Source: Bryobacterales bacterium (GTDB lineage: Bacteria; Acidobacteriota; Terriglobia; Bryobacterales; Bryobacteraceae). From it: a stretch of DNA of 64,000 bases. Positions within the stretch are counted from its first letter, which is position 1. Every line of letters starts with the position of its first letter. The position numbers were made by a program, and so were the translations under genes. The notes below the pieces were generated by a model that did no database searches, had not been told where the DNA came from, and saw only the letters and a program-made list of their open reading frames with translations. The stretch lies in assembly GCA_016716385.1 (NCBI GenBank), contig JADJWL010000026.1:434001-498000 (forward strand), in the 5' to 3' direction. Below, piece after piece: positions 37,343-45,381 of the stretch.

Positions 37343-38071
37343 ATGAATCCCAGTCGAATTCTTGTCCTCGGCGCCTCCGGAGGCATTGGATCCGCGCTTT
37401 CTCGGCGGCTCGCTTCGAAAGGGGTAGCTTTGTGTCTCGCGGCGCGGGATGCAGAGCGCCTCAGATCCCTCGCGTCAACTCTTGGCGCGCACGCAATCCC
37501 ATGTGACGTAACCGACCCAGCCGCGGTGGGTGCTCTGTTTCAGGCCGCGACCGGGCGGCTCGGCGGACTCACGGGAGTGGTTCTGTGTGTCGGATCCATT
37601 CTGCTCAAGCCAGCCCACGTGACGACCGACGCGGAGTGGGATTCGGTGCTGAAGGTCAATCTCACTTCCGCGTTCTACACGGTCCGCGCCGCATGCAAGG
37701 CCATGCGGGGCTCCGGGGGATCCATTGTCCTGCTCTCGTCCGCGGCAGCCCGAGTCGGTCTGCCGAACCACGAAGCAATCGCGGCGGCCAAGGCAGGAAT
37801 CATCGGGCTCACGTTGTCTGCGGCGTCCACCTATGCGCGTCAGGGCATCCGTGTGAATTGTGTGGCTCCTGGCCTGGTCCGGACGCCGCTTGCAGCGCGT
37901 CTCCTCGAGAACGAAGAAGCCTCCGCCGCACTCCACCCGCTCGGCCGGGTCGGTGAGCCGGATGAGATTGCGTCTCTGATCGAGTGGCTATTGTGTCCTG
38001 AGCAGAGCTGGGTCACCGGCCAGGTGTTCGGGGTCGATGGCGGACTGGCGACCGTCCGGGTGCGTCAGTAG
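37343..38071 (+). CDS. SDR-family protein lacking the catalytic tyrosine
   Basis: 242 residues, a classical short-chain dehydrogenase/reductase fold. The nucleotide-binding GASGGIG (10-16), CDVTD (54-58), Asn106 in KVNLTSA, active-site Ser132/133 and C-terminal VNCVAPGLVRTPLA and GVDGG are all present. The YxxxK motif is altered: Lys150 is preceded four residues earlier by Ile146 instead of Tyr (HEAIAAAKAG). Without Tyr the standard proton transfer is not possible, so it may be non-catalytic, use another acid, or catalyse a different step. The ATG is only 3 bases after the T run of the preceding terminator, so its promoter must overlap that terminator. Confidence 0.85.
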   Translation: MNPSRILVLGASGGIGSALSRRLASKGVALCLAARDAERLRSLASTLGAHAIPCDVTDPAAVGALFQAATGRLGGLTGVVLCVGSILLKPAHVTTDAEWDSVLKVNLTSAFYTVRAACKAMRGSGGSIVLLSSAAARVGLPNHEAIAAAKAGIIGLTLSAASTYARQGIRVNCVAPGLVRTPLAARLLENEEASAALHPLGRVGEPDEIASLIEWLLCPEQSWVTGQVFGVDGGLATVRVRQ

Positions 38072-38122
38072 GTCTCTGGAGAAACACCTCGCGAACGTGG
38101 TGGCGACCACCGAAAAATGTAC

Positions 38123-38151
38123 TTGTATTCATGAACTGAGTTCAATATACT
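38123..38151 (+). promoter_or_regulatory. Promoter with inverted repeat in the spacer, upstream of receptor copy 1
   Basis: TTGTAT (38123-38128), a 17-bp spacer and TATACT (38146-38151). The spacer contains the inverted repeat TGAAC-TGA-GTTCA (38132-38144), which is placed as a repressor operator would be. The receptor ATG is at 38222, leaving a leader of about 65 nt. Confidence 0.5.
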
Positions 38152-38171
38152 ATCCCCATTCTCAAGCATGC

Positions 38172-38195
38172 GCCCGGCCTTGCGGGGACCCGGGT
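38172..38195 (+). other. Leader hairpin of receptor copy 1
   Basis: GCCCGG (38172-38177) can pair with CCGGGT (38190-38195; one G-U) around a 12-nt loop, ending 26 nt before the ATG. It occupies the same place as the better hairpins before copies 2 and 3. Confidence 0.35.
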
Positions 38196-38221
38196 CTTGG
38201 CTCTAGGGGAGGTCCAAAAGG

Positions 38222-41200
38222 ATGAACTTCAGTTTGCTCAGAAACACACGGGCGGCCCTCTGCTTGCTGCTCGTTCTTCTTCCGGTAGCCGGTCTGGCAC
38301 AGACGGGTCAGGGGATCATGACGGGGTTGGTGACCGATTCGTCCGGCGCCATCATCCCCGGTGTCAACTTAAGGATCACCAACCGGGCGACCGGCTTCGT
38401 TCACACCGCCCAGACGAATGCCGAAGGACTGTACCGGGTTCCGTATCTGACACCCGGTATGTACGAGGTGATCTTCGAATCCGAGGGATTCCGCCGGATT
38501 GTGCGGTCCAACATCCAGGTTCGGTCGACGGAGACTGTGCGGCTCGATGCCACGCTGGAAGTCGGGAGCGTCGTCGAACAGATCGAGGTTGCGGCCTCGG
38601 CATCGCTGCTCGAAACAGAAACGTCCATGACCGGGCATCTGGTGACGGGGACCCAGCTCACGAAGCTGCCCACGCCCCAGATGAAGATTGAGAGCATGCT
38701 GTGGCTGGTTCCGGGCGTCACCGGCCAGGCCGGGTCCGGTCATGCCGCCGGCGGTCGCTCGCGCGCCTTTGTCATCGCCAACGACGGGGTCTCTGGCATG
38801 ACGCCCGGCACCGGGAGCATCGGCACCGGCCGCAACATGTCCACCGCGCAGCACGCAATGGAAGAGATCAAGGTGCTCACCACGACGTTGCCGGCCGAGT
38901 ACGGCCACTCCGGCGGCGGCATGATGAACGTCAACTACAAGAGCGGCACCAACGACTTCCACGGTGTTCTCGAAGAACGTTACATGGCGCGACACTTCAT
39001 CCACCGTAACTGGCAGGACGCCAACCTGCCGACCAACAACTTCGGCTTTCATCTCATGTCCGCCATGTTTTCCGGGCCGATCAAGATCCCCAAGATCTAC
39101 GACGGCAAGAATCGAACCTTCTTCATGTGGGCCTTCCAGCGCCACCATGAGAAGGCATCGGAGAACAATGACCGTGACGTCCCCACGCCCCGTATGCTTG
39201 CTGGCGACTTCGCCTTCGACGGTCTCGGCTTCCCGGTCTATGATCCGGCGACCCTGACCCGTCTGCCCAACGGCGACTACACGCGCACGCAGTTTCCAGG
39301 GAATCAGGTTCCGGTCAGCCGGTTCGATCCGGTCTACCAGAACTTCCTGAACCTGAACCCCTGGGCCGCACCCAACAATCGCAACAACCAGGCGTTTACG
39401 AATGCCACGGGCGACCGCCAGGCACTCAGCGCCGACACCGTCTACCGGTCGTACCGCACAAGCTTTGACCACAAGATCGATCACTCGTTCTCCGATGCAC
39501 ACAAGATCTTTGGACGCTATTCGCTGTTCCGGCACCGGTCGTTCAACGGCCGCTGGCAAATTGCCTCGGCCAATCCTGACTTCGACTTCAACACCGTCCC
39601 GATCCCGATCAATCATCACCAGGTCGTCATCTCCGACTCGTTCACGCTCAGCCCGACGGTGGTCAATGAGTTTCGGATTGGCATGAACCGGCGTAACTTC
39701 CAGCGCAACCCGAGCACGATGAACCAGGATTGGGGTACGAGGCTTGGCATGCCCAATGTCGACTCCACGACGATGCCCATTTTCGTCTGCGGGACAAACT
39801 TCACGGCCCACTGCGGAGGAACGCCCGGCGGCGCCGCGAACGCCGCTGGTGTGTCCGGGATGCGAACGCTCTATACCGACTTCCATGGCGGCCGGTCGCA
39901 GGAGGTCGCGGAGAGTTACTCGCTCCAGGAAAACCTGACCATCGTTCGTGGGCGCCACACACTCAAGATGGGGTACGAGTATCTGAACACCCGCCACAAT
40001 GTCCTCGTTGCCTCGGCGCCTGGCGGCGTCTATCGCATGGGAGGGACGGAGTTCCCATTCAGACCCAATACCGGCCATCCGTTAGCTGCCTTCCAGCTTG
40101 GTTCCGTGGTCCAGGCTGAATTCACGAACTCGGTCGCCACCTGGTTGCCGCGGTGGAATACCCATTCGTTCTACGTGCAAACGGACTGGCGTGCCAGGCA
40201 GAACCTGACGTTCAACCTGGGACTTCGCTGGCAGTACGAGTCGCCCTTCACCACCAAGTGGAACCAGCAGTCGCAGTTCGATCCCACCGCGATCGATCCT
40301 CTGACCGGACGCCAGGGGGCCCTGACTCATCCGACAGGTTTTCTCGCCAACCGGGACCTGAACAACTTCCAGCCACGCGTCGGGATGGCTTACACAATCA
40401 ACCCCAGACTCGTTTTCCGCGGCGGCTTTGCCGTCAATACGCTGGACCTCTGGACGAATGGGCTGAACGAGAACTTCGAGGAGTACTTCGCGACCGCGGT
40501 GGTCCAGCGCGAGCCGGGAAATCCTGATATCTCGTTCTACCTCCGGGACGGCCCTCCCAGCGTGACGTTTCCGGTCCAGTCCGATGGCACCGTTCCTTTC
40601 TCTGGATCGAACTTCGCCAGCCGGACTGCGTCCTTCTTTGACCGCAACATGCGGATGCCATACATCATGAACTGGAACGGTAGCCTGCAGTGGGAAGCCG
40701 GCAACAACATGCTTCTCGAACTGTCCTACCAGGGTTCGGGTGGCGTCGGACTGCTGAACAACTGGAATATCAACCAGATCCCGCTCAACATCTCGACCGA
40801 CCCCGTCCAGTTGGAAACGATCCGCCGGGCAGCGCAGAATTTCCGCCCGTTCCCGCACTTTGGCACGATTCGCCACTACTCAAACTACGGCCACTCCAGC
40901 TTCCACTCCGGGACCATCAAGTTCGAACGTCGCTACTCGCGAGGGTTCAATCTGACGACCTTCTATACTTGGTCGAAGTCCATGGACGAAGCGTCGAATG
41001 ACGGTGGAGCAGGCGGTATTGACTTCTATAACCGCCGCCTGGAGAAGGCGCGCTCGAACCACGATGTCCGTCATCGATGGGTCACCTACGCGTTGTACGA
41101 ACTGCCTTTCGGCCGGGGCAGGCGCTTCATGACCGATGTGAACCCAATTGTCAACGGCGTCCTTGGAGGCTGGGAATTCAACGCGATCCAAACCTTCGAG

Positions 41201-41674
41201 AGCGGGACTCCCATCGGCTTTGGCTTTACCGGCACTTCGAACGTTTTCCTGCCGATGGGCTTGCGGCCGAACATGGCGCCCGGCAAAACGTACGAAGACA
41301 TCAAGGTGCCGTGGGACCGGAAGGGACCCTGCCGCCACCAGATCGCCTGCGCCGAACCGTGGGCGGACATCAATGCGTTCGCCTATCCCGACTCGTTTAC
41401 CGCCGGCAACTCCGGACGCAACATCATCACCAGTCCGGGCATGATGTGGCACCAGTTCAGCCTGTCGAAGGCCTTCCGCTTCAAGGAACGCGTGACGGGC
41501 TCCCTGCGCTACGACATCAACAACCCGTTCAAGTACTACTTCTTCAACAACCCGGGCACTACGGTCGATTTCCGCAATCCCCAGAACTTCGGCAAGATCA
41601 CCGGCAACCAGGGAAGCTTCTCCGGGCTCGGAGGCCGTCTCTACCAGCAGATCATGTTCAAGGTCGAATGGTGA
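38222..41674 (+). CDS. Oar-like TonB-dependent receptor, tandem copy 1
   Basis: 1150 residues. A signal peptide ending in VAGLAQ is followed by a CarboxypepD_reg domain (IMTGLVTDSSGAIIPGVNLRITN; TNAEGLYRVPYLTPGMYEV). The plug contains TGTQLTKLPTPQMKIESMLWLVPGV and MEEIKVLTTTLPAEYGHSGGGMMNVNYKSGTN. The barrel of about 900 residues ends FKVEW. The Cys pair in CGTNFTAHC lies in a probable surface loop. Oar-like receptors are very abundant in Acidobacteria and are thought to take up polymers or peptides. It starts at ATG 38222 after an AGGAGG-like GGGGAGG. It is clearly diverged from copies 2 and 3, which are much closer to each other. Its own terminator follows at 41710. Confidence 0.92.
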   Translation: MNFSLLRNTRAALCLLLVLLPVAGLAQTGQGIMTGLVTDSSGAIIPGVNLRITNRATGFVHTAQTNAEGLYRVPYLTPGMYEVIFESEGFRRIVRSNIQVRSTETVRLDATLEVGSVVEQIEVAASASLLETETSMTGHLVTGTQLTKLPTPQMKIESMLWLVPGVTGQAGSGHAAGGRSRAFVIANDGVSGMTPGTGSIGTGRNMSTAQHAMEEIKVLTTTLPAEYGHSGGGMMNVNYKSGTNDFHGVLEERYMARHFIHRNWQDANLPTNNFGFHLMSAMFSGPIKIPKIYDGKNRTFFMWAFQRHHEKASENNDRDVPTPRMLAGDFAFDGLGFPVYDPATLTRLPNGDYTRTQFPGNQVPVSRFDPVYQNFLNLNPWAAPNNRNNQAFTNATGDRQALSADTVYRSYRTSFDHKIDHSFSDAHKIFGRYSLFRHRSFNGRWQIASANPDFDFNTVPIPINHHQVVISDSFTLSPTVVNEFRIGMNRRNFQRNPSTMNQDWGTRLGMPNVDSTTMPIFVCGTNFTAHCGGTPGGAANAAGVSGMRTLYTDFHGGRSQEVAESYSLQENLTIVRGRHTLKMGYEYLNTRHNVLVASAPGGVYRMGGTEFPFRPNTGHPLAAFQLGSVVQAEFTNSVATWLPRWNTHSFYVQTDWRARQNLTFNLGLRWQYESPFTTKWNQQSQFDPTAIDPLTGRQGALTHPTGFLANRDLNNFQPRVGMAYTINPRLVFRGGFAVNTLDLWTNGLNENFEEYFATAVVQREPGNPDISFYLRDGPPSVTFPVQSDGTVPFSGSNFASRTASFFDRNMRMPYIMNWNGSLQWEAGNNMLLELSYQGSGGVGLLNNWNINQIPLNISTDPVQLETIRRAAQNFRPFPHFGTIRHYSNYGHSSFHSGTIKFERRYSRGFNLTTFYTWSKSMDEASNDGGAGGIDFYNRRLEKARSNHDVRHRWVTYALYELPFGRGRRFMTDVNPIVNGVLGGWEFNAIQTFESGTPIGFGFTGTSNVFLPMGLRPNMAPGKTYEDIKVPWDRKGPCRHQIACAEPWADINAFAYPDSFTAGNSGRNIITSPGMMWHQFSLSKAFRFKERVTGSLRYDINNPFKYYFFNNPGTTVDFRNPQNFGKITGNQGSFSGLGGRLYQQIMFKVEW

Positions 41675-41709
41675 TCACTAAGACAGTTTAATTTACGTAC
41701 TTTCACCTT

Positions 41710-41750
41710 GGGCCCGTTCCGGCCACGGGCGGGCCCGATTCTTTTCTTGT
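41710..41750 (+). terminator. Terminator after receptor copy 1
   Basis: GGGCCCG (41710-41716) pairs with CGGGCCC (41730-41736), followed by a T-rich stretch GATTCTTTTCTTGT. Confidence 0.7.
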
Positions 41751-41775
41751 GTCTCGCCTTTAATCTTCTTTTGGC

Positions 41776-41804
41776 TTGCCTTAATTACATTCATTCAATA
41801 CACT
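41776..41804 (+). promoter_or_regulatory. Candidate promoter of receptor copy 2
   Basis: TTGCCT (41776-41781), 17-bp spacer, TACACT (41799-41804), just before the conserved leader block beginning at CTTGACC (41814). Confidence 0.4.
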
Positions 41805-41825
41805 GAGTGACACCTTGACCACAGG

Positions 41826-41853
41826 AGCCCGTCCTGGAAGGGGCGGACGGGCT
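41826..41853 (+). other. Structured leader hairpin of receptor copy 2
   Basis: AGCCCGTCC (41826-41834) pairs perfectly with GGACGGGCT (41845-41853) around the loop TGGAAGGGGC. It ends 30 nt before the ATG. The pair C41830-G41849 is replaced by T-A at the matching place in copy 3, a compensatory change. Confidence 0.6.
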
Positions 41854-41883
41854 GGCAAGAGTTCCTTGGAGGTTGAAACTCAG

Positions 41884-44800
41884 ATGTTTTGCAACCGCTG
41901 GCTCCAGCTATGCGCGCTGGGAGTCCTGCTTCTGCTTCTCGTCCCGAGTCTGGCCATGGCGCAGACGGGACAAGGTATTATCACCGGGTTGGTCACCGAC
42001 TCCACCGGAGCGATCGTTCCCGGCGTCGATGTCCGCATCACGAACAAGGCAACGGGATTCGTTCACACGGCCCAAACCAACGCGGAAGGCTTGTACAGGG
42101 TCCCGTATCTGACACCGGGCATGTACGAAGTCTCGTTTGAATCGCAGGGCTTCCGCCGCGTGCTGCGCTCGAACATCCAGGTCCGGTCCACCGAAACCGT
42201 CCGCCTGGACGCTGCTCTCGAAGTAGGAAACGTGGTGGAACAGATCGAAGTCGCCGCGCAGGCTTCGCTGCTCGAAACCGAACGTCCGCCACGGGGCACC
42301 TCGTCACCGGTACCCAACTGACCAAACTCCCCACGCCGCAGATGAAGGTCGAGAGCGTTCTCTGGCTCGTCCCCAACGTGACCTCGCAAGCGGGCCCGGG
42401 TCACGCAGCCGGCGGCCGATCCCGCGCCTTCGTCATGGCCAATGACGGGGTCTCGGGCATGACGCCCGGCACCGGGAGCATCGGCACCGGCCGCAACATG
42501 TCCACCGCGCAGCACGCGATGGAAGAAATCAAGGTGCTCACCACCACGCTACCGGCCGAATACGGCCATTCCGGCGGCGGCATGATGAACATCAACTACA
42601 AGAGCGGCACCAACGACTTCCACGGCACGCTCGAAGAGCGCTACATGTCCCGCCAGATGATCCACCGCAACTGGCAGGACGCCAACCGGCCGACCAACGT
42701 TTTCGGCTTCCATCTCATGTCGGCGATGTTCTCCGGTCCGATCAAGATCCCCAAGATCTACGACGGCAAGAACAAGACGTTCTTCATGTGGGCCTTCCAG
42801 CGCCACCACGAAAAAGCTTCGGAGAACAACGACCGCGATGTCCCCACGCCGCGCATGCTGGCGGGCGACTACAGTTTCGACGGTCTCGGCTTCCCGGTCT
42901 ACGATCCCGCGACGCTGACCCGTCTGCCGAACGGCGACTACAGCCGCACGCAGTTTCCAGGCAACCAGGTGCCCGTGAGCCGGTTCGATCCCGTCTACCA
43001 GAATTTTCTCAACCTCAACCCGTGGACGGCGCCCAACAACCGCAACAACCAGCAGTTCACCAACGCGACCGGCGACCGTAGCGCGCTGAGCGCCGATACG
43101 CTGTTCCGTTCCTACCGCACGAGCTTCGACAACAAAATCGACCACTCGTTCTCGGACAATCACAAGATCTTCGGGCGGTATTCGCTCTTCCGGCACCGGT
43201 CCTGGAACGGGCGCTGGCAGGTGGCGGCCAACAACCGGGACTTCGACTTCAACGCTGTGCCGATCCCGATCAACCATCACCAGTTCGTGATCTCGGACTC
43301 CTACACGCTCAGTCCGACGATGATCAACGAGTTCCGCATTGGGATGAACCGCCGCAACTTCCAGCGCAACCCCGACACGGTTGGACAGGACTGGGGCACG
43401 CGACTCGGTATGCCGAACGTCGATCCCGGGACGATGCCGATCTTCGTGTGCGCCACCAACTTCACGGGCCACTGTCCCGGGACTCCTGGCGGGGCAGCGG
43501 GAGCGGCCGGCGTCTCCGGCATGCGGACGCTGTACACGGACTTCCACGGCGGCCGTTCGCAGGAAATCGCGGAGAACTACTCGTTGCAGAACAACTTCAC
43601 GATGGTCCGCGGCCGGCACACGTTCAAGATGGGCTACGAGTATCTCCGCACCCAGCACAACGTGCTGGTGGCTTCGGCGCCGGGCGGGGTGTACCGCATG
43701 GGCGGGACGGAGTTTCCGTTCCGGCCGAACACGGGCCATCCGCTGGCGGCATTCCAGTTGGGTTCTGTCATCCAGGCCGAGTTCACCAATTCGGTGGCCA
43801 CGTGGCTGCCGCGCTGGAACTCGCACGCCATGTACTTCCAGACCGACTGGCGCGCCAATCAGAAGCTGACGTTCAACCTGGGCGTCCGCTGGCAGTACGA
43901 GTCGCCGTTCAGCACGAAGTTCGGCCAGCAGTCACAATTCGATCCCGATGCCACGGGAACCGGGCAATCCCGACATCGCATTTTACCTGCGGAACGGGCC
44001 GCCCAATATTTCGTTCCCGATTCAACCCGACGGCACGGTGCCGTTCCGCGGCGCCAACTTCGCCAGCCGGACGGCGTCCTTCTTCGACCGCAACATGCGC
44101 ATGCCGTACATCATGAACTGGAACGGCAGCGTGCAGTGGGAAGCGGGAAGCAACATGCTGGTCGAAGCTTCCTATCAGGGCTCGGCTGGCGTTGGCCTCC
44201 TGAACAACTGGAATGTCAACCAGATTCCGCTGAACATTTCCTCCGATCCTGTGGAGTTGGAGAACATCCGCCGGGCGGCGCAGAACTTCCGCCCTTACCC
44301 GCACTTTGGCGTCGTCCGCCATTACTCGAACTATGGCCACTCCAGCTTCCACTCGGGGACGCTTAAGTTCGAGCGGCGGTACTCGCGCGGCTTCAACCTG
44401 ACCACCTTCTACACATGGGCCAAGTCGATCGACGAGGCGTCCAACGACGGCGCCGCCAGCGGCATCGACTTCTATAACCGCCGCCTGGAGAAGGCCCGGT
44501 CGCAGTACGATGTGACGCACCGCTGGGTGACCTACGCGCTCTGGCAATTGCCCTTCGGCAAAGGCAAGCGCTTCATGACCGATGCGCACCCGATCGTCAA
44601 CGGCGTCCTGGGCAACTGGGAACTGAACGTGATCCAGACCTTCGAGAGCGGCATCCCAATCAACTTCGGCTTCGCTGGCGCGTCGAGCGTCTTCCTGCCG
44701 ATGGGCCTGCGTCCAAACATGGCTCCGGGCAAGACCTACGACGACATCCGGCTGCCCTGGAACCGAAAGGGCGAGCACCGCCATAACACAGCCCGGGCCG

Positions 44801-45120
44801 ACCCGTGGATGGACATCAACGCCTTCGCCTATCCGGATTCGTTCACGGCGGGGACCGTCGGGCGCAACATCATCACCGGACCCGGCAACATGTGGCACCA
44901 GTTCAGCCTGTCCAAGAGCTTCCCGATCAAGGAGCGCCTCGTGGGCTCCCTGCGCTGGGACATCAACAACCCGTTCAAGTACTACTTTTTCAGCAACCCC
45001 AACGCCACGGTGGACTTCCGGGCTCCGCAGAACTTCGGCAAGATCGCGGGCAACCAGGGAAGCTTCTCTGGTTTAGGCGGGCGACTCTACCACCAGATCA
45101 TCTTCAAGCTGGAATGGTAG
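41884..45120 (+). pseudogene. Oar-like TonB-dependent receptor, tandem copy 2, inactivated
   Basis: The gene begins at ATG 41884 (MFCNRWLQLCALG) and would match copy 3 from end to end, but it has two lesions. At about 42281 one A of a three-A run is missing, so the first frame stops at 42321 after 145 residues. The sequence continues in the second frame (LVPNVTSQAGPG onward) to about 43954, where 215 bp present in copy 3 (47447-47661) are absent, and then returns to the first frame to the stop at 45120. The two losses total 216 bp, a multiple of three. Up to about 44165 it is nearly identical to copy 3; after that the copies diverge clearly. Either a real pseudogene or, for the single base, a sequencing error. 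Confidence 0.85.
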
Positions 45121-45145
45121 CCGGCCAGTCCTTCATCTGACTGTG

Positions 45146-45180
45146 GGAGCGGGTGCCTGCATGGGCCCGCTCCTTCAAAC
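45146..45180 (+). terminator. Terminator-like hairpin after receptor copy 2
   Basis: GGAGCGGG (45146-45153) pairs with CCCGCTCC (45166-45173). The T tail is poor, so efficiency is uncertain. Confidence 0.5.
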
Positions 45181-45273
45181 CACAAACTTCTTACATCATT
45201 GTCAGTTAATTTACCATCGTCAATTTACCAAGAACGATTAGTGTGTGTTCATTCGAATTGTCGCCGTTTTCTC

Positions 45274-45303
45274 TTGCCATCTCCGAGAAGATTCCACTAG
45301 AAT
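45274..45303 (+). promoter_or_regulatory. Candidate promoter of receptor copy 3
   Basis: TTGCCA (45274-45279), 18-bp spacer, TAGAAT (45298-45303). The leader of about 70 nt contains the hairpin at 45325-45352. Confidence 0.45.
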
Positions 45304-45324
45304 TAACCTCAACTTGACCGCAGG

Positions 45325-45352
45325 AGCCTGTCCTCGAAGGGGCGGACAGGGC
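45325..45352 (+). other. Structured leader hairpin of receptor copy 3
   Basis: CCTGTCC (45327-45333) pairs with GGACAGG (45344-45350) around the loop TCGAAGGGGC, ending about 30 nt before the ATG. The outer pair can extend with one bulge. Compared with copy 2, one pair changed on both sides (T45329-A45348). Confidence 0.6.
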
Positions 45353-45381
45353 GGCAAGAGTTCCTTGGAGGTTAATCTCGA

